Of a stretch of DNA of 64,000 nt, positions 22,895 through 35,205 are shown piece after piece. The first letter of the stretch is position 1. Every line of letters begins with the position of its first letter. Source of the DNA: Luffa acutangula (taxonomy: Eukaryota > Streptophyta > Magnoliopsida > Cucurbitales > Cucurbitaceae); assembly GCA_036850905.1 (NCBI GenBank), contig CM072099.1, positions 27,163,638-27,227,637 on the forward strand, written 5' to 3'. Under the pieces are notes generated by a model. It searched no databases. It was not told where the DNA came from and saw only the letters and a list, made by a program, of their open reading frames with translations. Made by a program: the position numbers and the translations under genes.

Positions 22895-23091
22895 CCATCA
22901 TTGTTGGTCCATATGCTGATTTGAGTGTTTGATTCTTCTGCACCATCTTTTTTGTCAGTTGTGTTCTTTGCCTTTGGAGGATCTTCATGTAGGTGATGCT
23001 CCATTCCAAGAGTCCTTATTAACGGCAAGACTTGGGACTTCCACAAGAGATAGTTTGTGGAGTTGAGTTTGATGGAAATCAAATTGCACAT
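22895..23091 (-). pseudogene. B element gag N-terminus
   Basis: Minus-strand start of B gag, ATG at 23091, reading MCNLISIKLNSTNYLLWKSQ, the usual copia gag opening with the NYLLWK motif. It runs to WTNNDG at the CCATC target site and continues at 5896 with LLTSWL. The whole 17-kb family A element therefore sits about 65 codons into this gag. The start is the first in-frame ATG after the primer site; no better candidate is seen. Confidence 0.88.
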
Positions 23092-23210
23092 TGGTGAAAC
23101 ACTTGGATCGCAAGTGAGGTCTCAAATTTAGCCTTTTTTTTTTATACAATCGAGAGAGCAGGAGGATAACAAAAAAAAAAAAAAAAAAACTCTTTAATCT
23201 TCTGTCCTGC

Positions 23211-23225
23211 AAAGCTCTGATACCA
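23211..23225 (-). other. B element primer binding site (initiator tRNA-Met type)
   Basis: The minus strand reads TGGTATCAGAGCTTT, directly next to the B LTR end. Between it and gag lies a short leader with a T-run of about 19 (A-run on the plus strand at 23171-23189). Confidence 0.88.
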
Positions 23226-23722
23226 TGCCAAAAATGAGCTTGATTCAGAGAAGTAGGAAGCTAGGGATCGATAGCAAGAAAGAAGAAAGTGCACTATATT
23301 TCTTTTATCTTTCTTGATGTTTACATAGCTCATTCACAAGCAATAAATAAGTACATGAGCAAGACGATGACCAAAATCAAGGCTCAAAATAATTGCCATT
23401 GATTTTGTTGAATACAAGGAAACTTACTAAATATACCAAAACAAATAATTAAAGAAAGAATTGTGGAAGAAGGAAATCAAGTACATGTATGAAGATTGAG
23501 ATAAAAAAGGAAATGGGGGACCGTTGGCAGTGATGATAGAGAGGTGCAAGGCTGGCATGATTACCTTCACACAGTTGGAGGATTTGTTTGAATGGGGGAT
23601 GGTTCATCAATCTGTTTTACACTAAGGTCTATATGAAAATGACCAAGGTGCAAGAAGTAAAGGAAGCTTGGATTCTCGTCCTATGATAGTTCTTATGCTT
23701 TTCTTTCTTCTCATGTTGTAAC
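23226..23722 (-). repeat. B element 5' LTR, part 1
   Basis: Begins at the primer site and is interrupted at 23722 by a solo family A LTR, with TSD GTAAC on both sides. Part 2 resumes at 25490. The opposite LTR of B is outside the window, so this call rests on position only. Confidence 0.65.
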
Positions 23723-25484
23723 TGTTGGGTTTTATGCCCTAAAACTCGTAGATAGTAAATGAAACAAATTAATCGATCTCATCAAAGCGTTATTTGAGTA
23801 ATTCGGTAATTTGGTTATTGAATAATCGTGTTTGCATTAATAAACCCTAAATCTAATAAACTAAGATCCAAGGTTGTTTAAATGAAACTTGGATTAATAT
23901 GTGGGGACATACGGGGATCGGTGTCCAAGTTACAACCTAAAAGGTCTATAGTATAGGGATAAGACTGGGTACCTTATCCTGGTGACACTATGTGATACGA
24001 CCCACCTTGTATTCGATACAGATGCAATGTACCAAAACATCCATGTAGGAGACATGCGGGTGGGGGTATCCTATGCAATGAGTTTGCGTAAGATCGGACC
24101 GCGAAATAGTAACCACTAGATGTAACGTCGTTAACTAGTTTAGGTTTCTATTTCACTAGGATGACCTAGGTAACTCAATCTCAATCCTGAGTCTGTTATG
24201 AACCCCTTTCAGGAGGGATTTTCCTTAGATTTGTAAGGGTGAGAGTGGCCAGTCCGCTGACTCAATAATCCTACCCTTTCAGAGGCAAGACCGAATGGGG
24301 CTGGAAACATAACAATACAAGATGAAATTCACTCCTTCCCCTATTGGGGTAAGTAGATGTGTTCCCTTAAGGGCTGATTCCGGGGCTTGAACAAAGGCGC
24401 GCCGTCCTCTCTTGGCCCGAGAGGAACTCCTGTTTAGTGGTTGGACCCTAAACAACTTGTTCATTAGAGGGATCAGCGGTACTTAAGGAACCAGAGGTAA
24501 CCCAGGGGTAAAACGGTAATTTGACACAGCTGGTGTTACGAACACACGTGAAGGATTGACTTACTGCATTTGTCGATATCCGCGGACACAGAAATATTCT
24601 ACAGTGAGAAAAGTGCAGCTGTGGGTCTTTAGTGGAGTGACCCACAGTTAAGGAATGTTGACTAACTTGGTTAATGAGTGTAGCCAATTAGTCTCGTATC
24701 GTTGGAGCTTCTGATCTGTAGGTCCATTAGGTCCCACTGCTAGCTCATAAAGAGTCTTGAGGCAATTAAATATAAATTGTAAATTGAAAGTGTTCAATTT
24801 ATTTGGGGAATTGTATAATGTATATTGATGCATTATAATATAAAGTTTATGAAACTTTATAATATAATTTTTGAATTAATTTCAAAAATTAATTCTTGAG
24901 AGAAAATATTTGAAAAAGTTCTAATAAATTTAATATGAATTGGATTCATATTAATTTTAATTTTAATAAAATTCCTTAGATTAAATATATGATATTTAAT
25001 TGGGTAATTAATTAATTATATATTAAAATTAGAGACATTTTCCTATTAGGAAAAAAACCTTCCTTTTCTTATTAGGAAAAAGTCTTGGCCTTTTCCTATA
25101 AATAGGACCCCTGGGGTGGGGTGAAAGGAATCCCATTCATTCTCCTACTCTCACAGAATTCTCCCAAAGGCTCCCACTAGTCTCCTGTCTCTAGTAGTCT
25201 CAGAGTGATACCGGAGTAGCCATAGTGGTGGTGTTCGCACTAATTCGTGATTATTTCATAGACAATTGGTGAATTTAATCTGAGTCGTCAATGAGAGTAA
25301 GTAACTTGTTCCTATATAAATTAGATTTAGATCTAATTTTTTTTGTATGCTTAGCCTTAATATAAATTTAGAATAGTTCTAAGATTATTGTCAATGTATT
25401 GGTGTTTTAGATTAAACAAAATTAATTACGAATCGGTCCCAATCACGTTTTCGCTTTACGGAATTATGGAATTCCAATCCTTCA
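23723..25484 (+). repeat. Solo LTR, family A subfamily, in the B LTR
   Basis: 1762 bp from TGTTGGG to AATCCTTCA with perfect TSD GTAAC (23718-23722 and 25485-25489). This subfamily has, in place of the TGG-loop array, two TTCCT-ATT-AGGAA-type palindromes (about 25040-25080) just before the TATA box at 25097-25105. Confidence 0.94.
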
Positions 25485-25661
25485 GTAACCAATCCGAGTT
25501 TCGGTTCTTCTAACCTCTCTCGGCTCCTCCATTTGAAAGAAGAAGAATAGAAAGACTTGTCTCCCCTTTATAAAGGCAAGAGCAAGTTAGATAGAGAGGA
25601 GAAAGAACCTTACTTGAGTCTAGAGTCATTTTCTTTCTGTTTTATTTTCATTGTAAGTTGT
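25485..25661 (-). repeat. B element 5' LTR, part 2
   Basis: Remainder of the B LTR after the solo LTR. It contains CCTTTATAAAGG, a palindromic TATA-like site usable on the minus strand. The outer end of the LTR is not clear; it may be near 25650 or at the start of the next element at 25662. Confidence 0.5.
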
Positions 25662-26160
25662 TGATAGGACTAATTTTTTATACATTTATATACTCCCAAT
25701 TTTCTTATCTCTATTGAATTCCTTGCACAAAATGCTTTAAATTGAGTATAATATGTGTATAGGTCCTTAACGGAGGTTCGGAGCCAATTCGGAGCTAAAT
25801 TGAGCTAAACCAAAGCTTAAAATGATCGAAATGCCCTTGACTCAAATCCTAGCATCTCAACCCTTGAAATCAACATCTCAACGCTTTGCAGATGAAGATT
25901 TAGCGCCAAAAACCCAAAGACAGAACGTCTAGACGCTCACTTTTAGCGTCTCGACGTTGGCTATTTCACACGTGCAAATTCTGAAACCAACAGCATATCG
26001 TCGCGACTCTACGCTTGCGCTATAAAATCGTTTTTTCCGTAGCTAGGTCATCCGAACTCCGTTTTTAGTGATTATTTCACCATTCTTCTCGTTTTTCTCT
26101 CTACCTTTCAATTCTCCCATGTTTAGGTTAGTTTTGTGTAATAGCCAAATAAAAATGTGG
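25662..26160 (+). repeat. D-like LTR fragment (distinct subfamily)
   Basis: Starts TGATAGGACTAATTTTTTAT. It shares the plan of D LTRs: AATTCGGAGCTAAATTGAGC, then AACGTCTAGACGCT (25924-25937) and AGCGTCTCGACGTT (25945-25958) 7 nt apart, then GCTATAAAATCG as TATA. It fades out at about 26160 without a recognisable 3' end. The overall sequence is too diverged from D1 and D2 to be the same subfamily. Confidence 0.65.
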
Positions 26161-26290
26161 GTTTTTATACCCGATCGAAGAGGGAGGAAAAAAGGGGGGA
26201 ACTTTCACCTTCCCCCCCCCCCAAATTTTCGGTTAAGGGATTTAAAAACAAATCTCTCTCTCCCCGATATCTCCCTCTCTCCCATCCCTC
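26161..26290. other. CT- and C-rich unclassified segment
   Basis: Contains a run of 11 or more C (about 26210-26221) and CTCTCTCTCC stretches. It seems continuous with 28492-28742 once the solo LTR is removed. No coding signal is seen. Confidence 0.5.
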
Positions 26291-28491
26291 TATTGGGTTT
26301 TATGTCCTAAAACTCGTACATAGTGAATGTTAATGAATTATACACTTGTATCAATAAAGTGTTATTGAGGTTTATGCAAAAAAATGTTATTGTCATATTA
26401 AGTTTAAAATTGCGAAATATGACCCAAATCCAATACACTAAGATCCAAGGTTGTTTACATGTAACTTGAACTAGTATGTGTGGACATACGAGGATCAGTG
26501 TTCAAGTACAATCTAAAAGGTCTATAGTACAGGGATAAGCTGGGTACCTTATCCTGGTAACACTATGTGATACGACCCGCTTTGTATTCGATACAGACGT
26601 ATTGAACCAAGGTGTCCATGTAGGAGACATGCGAGCGAGGGTATCTTATGCAATGAGTTTGCATAAGACCGGACCACGAAATAGTAAACCACTTGATGTA
26701 ATACCGTTAACTAGTTAGGTTACTGTTTCAATAGTTTCACCTAGGTAACTCAGTCTTAATCCTGAGTGTGTCATGAACTCCTTCTCACAAGGGATTGTCC
26801 TTCAATTAGTACGGGTGAAAGTGGCCTGCACGCCGACTCAATAAGCCTACCTTCTTGGGGCGAGACCGAGTGGGGGGCTGGGGACATGACAACACAAGAT
26901 GAAATTTACTATTTCCCACTTCTAGGAGAAGTAGATGAGTGTTCCCTTAAGTGGTGACTCCGGGTCTTGAACAAAGGGATCCCGCCCTCTCACTGACCCG
27001 AGAGGGACTTTCTGTTTAATGGTTGGACCATAAACATGTTGTTCATTAGAGGAGCATTGGTACGTAAGGAGCCAGAGGTAACTCAGGGGTAAAACGGTAA
27101 TTTGACCCAGGTGTAGTTACGAACACTCGTGAAGGATTGACTTATCGATATTGGTCAATATTCGTGGACAATGAAACATTCTACAGTGAGAAGAGTGCAA
27201 TTATGGGTCTTTAGTGGAGTGACCTACAGTTAATGAATATTGGTTAACTCGATTAATGAGTTTAGTTAGTTAACCTAATATCATTGAAGCTTCTGATTTG
27301 TAGGTCCATTAGGTCCCCTTGCTAGCTCGTAAAGAGTAATCGAGAATAATTAATCTTGAAAGAATTTGAATAGTTCAAATTTATCTTGGGAATCAAGTTA
27401 ATTGTATGAGATACAATTAATATAATGTATTGTGATACATTATAATATAAAGTTTAATTTGAGATTAAACTTTATTAATTGAGAGAATAATATATTTGAA
27501 AGAGTTCAAATATATGGCTATTTAATTAGTAAATAAATAAATTAATTATGAAGTAGTTAATTATTAAATTTAAGTTGAATTAAATGTGATTTAATTGAAC
27601 TATATCATATGAGAGATATATTAGAATATGATTCTAATATGTAATTGATTAAATATCATTAATTAAATATGGTTGATATTTAATTAATTTTTGAATTAAT
27701 GAATGGTTCAATTTAATTTAGTTAAATGTGATTTACTTAAATTAATATCTATAGATTAATTTTAATGTGAATGCGATTCGTATTAAAACTATAGGTTATA
27801 AAAGAGATGCACATTTGAATAAGATTCAAATGTATGATTAATTAAATACGAGATATTTAATTGGTCAAAGAATTAATTAATTTTTTAGTTTAATTAATTT
27901 AATTAAATGCGATTTAATTAAATTTAATTAAAACTATATATTCAGTGAGGGATGTGCATTTAATTTGATTTAATGCACATCTAATTAAATATTAGATATT
28001 AATTACATTATTAATTAATTAAATTGTTAATTAATTAATTAATATATTTAATTAATTATTATATTAATTTTTTCTCTCTCTCACTTAAACACACACTTGA
28101 GGGGTCAAATGAGATCTTCTCATTTTTGTTTTCCTGCAAAATCTCTCCATCTCTCTCACTCTCATATTCTCTCTCAAGCCAAAATGAACACAAACAATTA
28201 AGTCTCTTCTCTGTTTTCATTCCCTTCAAGATAAAGATCCCACCATCTTGCTCCCAATCTTAGAGTTATAGTTGGGTAACTAAATGGTGGTGTCTGATGA
28301 AGAATTCAGAGTTGTCAACGGAGGTATGCTTCTCAAATTCTTGTTAGATTAGATCTAAGTACGCTTAGCCTTAAATTTTCTATAGAATTGTTCTTGTTGC
28401 CAATGTATTGGTATTTTGGCAAACCTAATTAAAATACGATTCGGTCCAATTGTGCTTCTGCTTTAATGAAATTGGGAATTTCAATCCTTCA
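26291..28491 (+). repeat. Solo LTR, family A subfamily
   Basis: 2201 bp from TATTGGG (first G mutated) to AATCCTTCA, with perfect TSD CCCTC (26286-26290 and 28492-28496). Closest by eye to the LTR at 2388. The middle is very AT-rich (TTAATTAAT-type runs, about 27500-28080). Confidence 0.92.
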
Positions 28492-28623
28492 CCCTCATCT
28501 TTCACGACCACACACTCTCTCTCTCGTCTTCGGGAGCCAGCCGCTGCCGCCTCCGTCTCTTCTTCGGTCACCGTCAGCCGCACGCCTTCGGTCACCGCCA
28601 GTGTCGTCGCCGTCGGTCAGTCA

Positions 28624-28660
<37 letters not shown>

Positions 28661-28742
28661 ATGGGTCAGTCTCTCGATTTCCCTCTCTCTCTTCTTTAGA
28701 TCCACCACCACGAACGCCGCCACCGCTCAGACCTGTTCGCCG
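28492..28742 (+). repeat. GC/CT-rich unclassified segment with (CT)n microsatellite
   Basis: Holds CCGTCGCC-like GC-rich sequence and a pure (CT)n tract at about 28627-28660. Short open frames across it are low-complexity Ser/Leu/Pro strings and are not credible genes. With 26161-26290 and 32082-33140 it forms one stretch that may be a gene 5' region or an old chromovirus LTR. Confidence 0.5.
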
Positions 28743-28963
28743 TGATATCAAGCATAACAAGCTATTTTTCCCTATCTATTTTAGTTAGTATTTGAAATTA
28801 AATTAGCAAAAATTATGTATTTTAAGGTTTTATTTGTAGGAATCAATTATTGGAGCTAAATCAAGAAAACAGAGTTGATTGGGTGTTCGGGACACAAAAG
28901 GAGGCCAAGGAAACGAAAAGAATCAAAGTTGGAGGCTTCTTAAATGAGGCAGATCTGAGAGCT

Positions 28964-29138
28964 AGCGTATCGACGCTGTTCTCTAGGCGTTAGTAGTTTC
29001 CATATCTGATTCAGGCGGCAAAAGTCATAGTTTCGAGACGTTGTGACTATAGTGTCGAGACGCTCTCAGTTTTTCCTTGAACAAAATAGATCACGGTAAA
29101 GGGACAGCGTCGCGACGCTGCCCATAGCATCTCGACGC
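28964..29138 (+). repeat. Diverged inverted-repeat array in D-type LTR
   Basis: 14-mers at 28964-28977, 29029-29042 and 29051-29064 (8-nt gap), 29105-29118 and 29125-29138 (6-nt gap). The order, and the TTCCATATCTGATTCAGGCG spacer after the first pair, match D1 and D2, so the array predates the split of these subfamilies. Confidence 0.8.
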
Positions 29139-29791
29139 TGTCGAGAGATTTCCTAAAAATAGAAAGCGATTCGCTACGGCCAAGAGGAGTACTTTTGGTG
29201 ATTTTTTAGCACTAATTTCGATTAGAGACCTCTTGTGGGAGCCAGAGGAAGCTTGGAGAGCGGGATTGAAGACAATAGCTCGAGGATATCGTCACGGGAA
29301 CGTACAACATCGACGGGATTAGAGTTTTTATCTTTCTCTTTCCATTCTGTAGTTGTTGTTGTGGATTTTATCGTATCTAGCTTATATTGTAACGAGAATC
29401 ATGAGTAGCTACACCTTTAATTCTTAGGGATTGATGTAACCTTTGGGCGTTATGGATTAACTTTGGATGTATGTTTTGATTTCATTTATGCATAGTCTTT
29501 TCTTGGTGCTTTCAATTTATTGGGCATGAATTGAATGATGCTTTGTCTAAATCTTGTTTGGGAGAGGGGGTTTAACTTAGATCTTGTTATGTATAACTAG
29601 GATAGTCTTAAGATCGGGAGATTTAAGATAATCTTAGAAATCGTTAAAAATTATTAGACTTAAGGCCTTACATGTTAATGAGTGTAGATAGGGATATTGA
29701 ATTCATTGCATGTGAGAAAATTATTTATGCTCGATAGAGATAAATATGAATCTTGTTATTCCTAGATTTATTAAATATAGCATGTTAAATC

Positions 29792-31817
29792 TGAAGGGAT
29801 AAATAACCCTACGCAGTGGAAGACGTCAGAGACTTTTTCGAATAAAAACGTCGATTGGGATACCAATATGACGGCAAAACAAATTTACAGCAGAAAATAA
29901 AATTATCATGTTGTAAAACTGATATAACACATGCTTAAAACAGAAAAATAAATTAGATCTTATCTAAGAATTGGATCCTAATGATCCTAGATCAAGAACC
30001 ACTTACCCTTGAAGAGTTTCTTGATCGTTTCGCCAAGTTTTTCCTCGAAATATTCTGAAAAATAGCAGCAAAAGGGACCTTGTTCTCGCTGTAAAATAAC
30101 CACGAACACTACCACTTGATTGCACCGGTATTCTCCTTGGAACTAGTGTTGAGCGGCTTGTGGGAACCAAAAATTCTAAAGAGTTGGGAGTAATCTCTTC
30201 TCTGTAATCTTGTGAGAAAAAAATGCAGAGAGTTTTAGAGGGAAAAAAAAAATAAGAGAGAGAGCGTGATCTTTTTTTTTTCCAGAAAACCACAACACAC
30301 GTATTGAATGAACGGTGAGGGAGTTATCTAACTGATGGAGAAACTCCCTCCTAAAAAACCTCTTAATCACGCATAACCCTGGGTTAGTGGGCTGAATATT
30401 TCTTATCAGATATACTGATAAGATAATTAATTATTAATTTTAATAATTAATTAATCAAATTAACAATTAATTTAATTAATACTCATATAAATCATATTTA
30501 TACAAATATTACCACTTAACCCATAGTTTTAATAAAATTCAATTAAATCAAATTTAATTAAAGTTATTAAAACTAATTATCAATTAATATAACAACTAAT
30601 TAATATATTAATTAATATTATAATTAAATATCTCATATTTAATTATATCTCTCTCCAAATAAACTATAGTATTAATGTACATCTAATGTGCATTAATTAT
30701 AACCTATAGTTTTAAAATGAATCAAATTCATATTTAAGTTTAATATTCGAACACCTTCGAATATTCAATTCTCCCTTAGAATTTTACCTCAACGCCCCTA
30801 GTGAGCTACCGATGGGACCTAATGGACCTACAGATCAGAAGCTCCAACGATATGAGATCAATTGGCTAAACTCATTAACCAAGTTAATCAATGTTCGTTA
30901 ACTGTGGTTCACTCCACTAAAGAGCCACAGCTGCACTCTTCTCACTGCAGATATATTTCTGTGTCCACGGATATCGACCGTCAACAGCAAGTTAGCCCTT
31001 CACGTGTGTTCGTGCCCCAGCTAGGTCAAATTACCGTTTTACCCCTGGGCTACCTCTTGGTCCTTAAGTACCAGTGCTCCTCTAATGAACAACCTGTTTG
31101 TGGTCCAACCAACAAACAGAAATCCCTCTCGTGCCATAAAGAGGGTAGGGCCCATTGTTCAAGACCCGGAGACACCACTTAAGGGAACACACCTCTACTT
31201 ACCCTAATATTGGGAAGGAGTGAATTCCATCTTGTGAGACTACGTTCCCAGCTCCCCACTCGGTCTTGTCCCCAAAATGGTAGGCTTATTGAGTCGACGA
31301 ACAGGCCACTCTCACCCGTACAAATCCAAGGATAATCCCTCATGGATAGGAGTCCATAATCCACTCAGGATTAAGGCCAAGTTGCCTAGGTCATCCTAGT
31401 GAAATAGAAACCGAGCTAACTAACGGTGTTACAGTTAGTGGTTAACTATTTCGCGGTCCGGTCTTTGTGCAAACTCATTGCACAGGATACCCCCACTCGC
31501 ATGTCAACTACATGAACGCGTTGGATCAGTACGTTTGTATCAATATACAAAGCGGGTCGTATCCATAGTGTCACCAGGATAAGGTACCCAACCTTATCCC
31601 TATACTACAGACCCTTTAGGCTAAAACTTGAACATTGATCCCCATATGTCCCTACATACTCGTTCAAGCCTCATTCTATTAGCCTTGGATGTTTAGTTTA
31701 TTGGATTAGGGTTAATAAGACAAGATATAATACAAACACTGAATAATACATCACTTTATTAATGTTCGGTCAAATGTACATTTACTATCTACGAGTTTTA
31801 GGGCATAAAACCCAACA
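29792..31817 (-). repeat. Solo LTR, family A subfamily, minus strand
   Basis: 2026 bp, from TGAAGGGAT (complement of the LTR end) to CCCAACA at 31817, with perfect TSD AAATC (29787-29791 and 31818-31822). It splits the D-type LTR. Confidence 0.94.
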
Positions 31818-32081
31818 AAATCATCCAATTAATTAATTCATAACCTCAATAGGTGAAGTCAATTCCCTAAGAGTTTGCTCTCCAATTGAATTCACAATCT
31901 TTTAAATTCTTGCATTAGATTTCCTTGCATCACTAAATCTTGATCCCTAAATAAAATTGAGCGAAATTATTAATGGTTATTGATCTAGTTAGAAACTAAT
32001 CCAGAGGACGACACTCGTTTTACACGAAAACACTATATTATTACTTGACCCGTACACTTGCGGTAAGAAAATTGTGCATTA

Positions 32082-33140
32082 CGCTGCCGTCACTCGCATT
32101 GTTGTGAGCCACCGCCATCCCTCTTGTCATTCGATAAAGACCTCTCTCCCGCTGTTTGCATCACTTCGTTTCTCTCTCTAACCCTCTGTGTTTTTTCTCT
32201 CACTCTCCAATCACCTCCAGCGAGTTCGAGCCACTTTGGATCTTGAATGTTCAACGATTTTGACTAATCAATCAGTGGGTAAGGAGTTTGTAAGTTTCAG
32301 ATCTATTTTTTCTTTTGTACCTTAATGGAATACCAATTGATGTTCATATATTAATCTAAGGTACCCATAGTAATTAGTGGTTGAATCTTTAAAGGCGGAG
32401 CGAAATTTGAACCTGGGCGGCAAGCATTAGTTTCGTTGGGTGAGATTCGACCTTCTCAAATCATGTCGTTTAGGAAAATTATTGGAATTGAATGCCTCTA
32501 TTGTTAAAACCTTGTGTGTGATATTATTATTTTTTTTTCGCATAACGTGATTGGCGCCATATCAAATTAATTGGAGTTAATCAAACTTTAGTTACGCCAA
32601 GGTAAGTAACTTACTGTGTTAGACTGTAGTTATATATTGAAATGACTAATTAGGCCTTAAGCTTAAGAATTTGCTATTTATTTGGTTGTACTGAATTGTT
32701 TGGGGAAAATAGTATGAATGTTGTTTCAAATTTTCAATTGAGAGTATGAAAACACGAATTAATTGTTCTGGACCAAGTTTATGTGAATGCCTGATTGTTG
32801 GGTGTTATGGGAGGTTGGTATTGAATGTTGTCAATTGGAAGGTTGTGGTGTTTCTATTTGGAGTTTTGGATGCTAGTCATGATTCTGTTTTTTGTATGCT
32901 TGAATGAGATGAGATGTGATGTGGTGAAAGCATGACAGTTTAGCCTTCAGAAACACTTTAGGGGAAGAAACTGGTTGGTTAGTGCAGTTAAGTCATGTTG
33001 TGTGCAAAGGGTCCTAATAGGGAAAAGAACAAACTTTTTACACTGTAGGGGTCATGGCAATTAACCTCCAAGGACTGAGATGTTTATAGATTGAGATGAG
33101 GAGCGATATGGGCGGGACTCAGCTTTGTAGACTAGGTGCC
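32082..33140. other. Unclassified intergenic or ancient TE sequence
   Basis: About 1.06 kb with no open frame worth calling. It begins CT-rich, then becomes ordinary AT-rich DNA. GTGGGTAAGGAG (about 32275) and CCAAGGTAAGTAAC (about 32598) look like plant 5' splice sites. It could be the 5' part of a decayed gene, or LTR and leader of the chromovirus whose gag resumes at 54243. Neither is supported strongly. Confidence 0.4.
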
Positions 33141-35205
33141 TGTTGGGCTCCTAGAGTGAGTAAAATTATGATTTAAAAAGACTCTAGAATTCCTGTGCAA
33201 GTATACACAGTCTGCAGCAAGTAATATTATCACTCCGAGTCCTGAATTAGCTTCCACTTTATCTATTTCGTGTAACTTTCTAATGGTTTCAAAAGATGGT
33301 AAAAATAATTGGTTTTTATAGGAATTATGCTGAAGCAAAATAAATGACAGAACAAAGAATAAACAAATAGGTAGACAGATTAAAGACAGACGCTGGTTAA
33401 GTTTAGTAATTGTTTTAAAAGATGCTCTAGCAATATTGTTGATCATGCAAACTCTCGCAGTATTATTAACGGATTCCTCCCAGAACTTCGGATCTTTTGG
33501 AATGTGTTTCAACCCCAATGAAGTATTACCGGTCAAACACTAGGCAACTGGCTATCCCTAGCTCAGTCACTAGCGTTCACCAATACACAATGATCGTAGT
33601 GTGATTAATTGCCACACACTCTCTAAATCATCCCTGAAACTAGAGAGAGGTATTCACACCGGCTGGCCAAGCGGGCATAAAATAAGAATAAGTACAACAA
33701 TTAATCAAGATGCAATAATCAATATATTATTAGAGATAAAGCACGACAACTACATGCACCTAACCAATGCCTAAAGCTACTTAGTTCATAATAAGCATGG
33801 AAACACGAATTACAATCTGAATAGGCATGTCCATAATCACAAGATAATAAAGAAAATAATAATCTCCTTAATTAGCTTGTGGATGATGGTGTTCTTGGTA
33901 ATATCCAATTTCTCTATACTACTCGGCTTCCAAGGCAAGTTGGAATCCCCTTTTGACTTGGACGGCTACTTCCTTTTATAGAAGGATAGGAGGCTTGAAT
34001 TAGGTCCATTTAGACACGTGTAGGGCTCTCCTTGCTCCTTTATCCCGAAAATAACTCAACAGAAGTCGGTTCATGAAGTTGACTAACGAGCTGTGATGTG
34101 GCAGTTCTCCTCCCAGTTTTGCTGTAGCACAGAATTTGCTCCCTCAAGTCGCCCAGCAACATAATCTGCACAAAATGATTTCCAAAGCTTCCATTCTTCC
34201 AAATGGGTTAAAACATGTAATATCTATCTAGAACCAACCCTATTAAGCACAAAGGATACACAAATCCCTATATAAATGAGGCCTAAATAACTACCTTTTG
34301 GGCAGTTATCACACCCCCAAACTTAAACTATTGCGCGTTCCGAGCAATACTAACCGACCTTCCTTTCAAGAATTCAAAACATTAGACAAAGAATAGGTTA
34401 ATCCAACCAGACAGTCCAACACTACCTTTAACCTTTACCTGAGCACTCTGCAAAACCAAACTCTGCTGCAGCAAAATGATTCCTCCAGCATGGACAAATA
34501 ATCACCACTTTTAACTCAATTCTAAGATCTTTGCCACAGCTTAGTTTTTATTACCAGATATCTTAAAACATATTTTCAAGAGGTTTATATTTCTATTCTT
34601 CAGACTTTAAGCAGCCCTACAGTCATAAGCTCTTAAGCATGGGATGACCCACTTTGTGGTGCAGTATACCCTTACCTCAAACTCATCACCAACTAGGCTC
34701 AATACTCATTGTAAAGCTAAAAAATCCTTAGTTATTCTATCTCTTGCCCCTCAGAATGGCAACATTTTATGATGAAGCTCACCTAAGTTATGAGAGACAG
34801 AAAAACTGCTGGATCATCATTCATCCTTCAACACTTTTGCTCCATGAATTTTTAGCAAAATTTTCAACAAATAATTTTTTTAACAAATTTTTTCTCATTT
34901 TTCTTATTTCCTAGGTCATCTTTTGACGCGCAGACAAACTGTGGGTATCACAAATGTTCCCGGTTACTCAATAACCTAACAAATTTTTACTTGAAGGAGA
35001 GGAATGCTCGAGCAAAACAATTGGAGTAGCAAAAAGTCCCCCAAACTTAAATTATTCATTGTCCCCAATGAATCATTAATTTAGCAGTAGGCCCAAGCGC
35101 CTTAGAATAATGAAGCACTGTCGCGAGAGGCAAGATGTTTAAGGGACTTTAGGAGGTGGAACGCCCGTCCGTTTAATGGAGCATCAAGGGACCCCACAGT
35201 GGCAG
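33141..35205 (-). mobile_element. Element G: 3' LTR and 3' interior of a minus-strand F-family gypsy element
   Basis: LTR at 33141-34311 (TGTTGGG... to ...GTTATCA), the reverse complement of the F LTRs, with CTATAAAAGG as TATA on the minus strand (33972-33980). Interior 34312-35205 carries the 3' polypurine tract (complement of 34312-34327) and a second polypurine-like site next to GGGACAATG (about 35037-35062). No coding sequence remains. It is cut at 35205 by the plus-strand F element; the rest of G is not found on the far side of F. Confidence 0.88.

Larger units (their letters stand above)
408..25661 (-). mobile_element. Copia element B, minus strand, broken by four family A insertions
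   Basis: A Ty1/copia element read right to left: LTR remnant (25661-25485 and 23722-23226), tRNA-iMet-type primer site (23225-23211), gag N-terminus (23091-22895), gag C-terminus and protease (5896-4557), then integrase and the start of RT (2387-408). The pieces rejoin in frame when the family A insertions and one TSD copy are removed. The RT C-terminus, RNase H and other LTR must lie left of the window. The right limit, where a D-like LTR starts, is uncertain by tens of bases because I could not identify the outer end of the B LTR. Confidence 0.85.
28743..32081 (+). repeat. D-type solo LTR, itself split by a family A LTR
   Basis: Starts TGATATCAAGCAT, ends CATTA at 32081. Flanks CGCCG (28738-28742) and CGCTG (32082-32086) look like a TSD with one change. 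It has the D plan: inverted-repeat array (28964-29138), GAGAGGGGGTTTAACTTAG block, and the U5 block CCAGAGGACGACACTCG near the end. Without the nested LTR it is about 1.3 kb. No interior follows, so it is solo. Confidence 0.82.

Noticed and set aside
23171..23189. A-run of about 19 as a LINE or processed-RNA tail
   Set aside because: It lies in the short leader between B primer site and gag, with B sequence on both sides; a homopolymer expansion is simpler.
28450..28788. 112-residue plus-strand ORF rich in Ser/Leu/Pro
   Set aside because: It spans an LTR end and a (CT)n microsatellite; composition is explained by low-complexity DNA.
32082..33140. Possible host gene first exon and intron
   Set aside because: No open frame with plausible coding, and splice-like sites are expected by chance in AT-rich plant DNA; kept only as unclassified.
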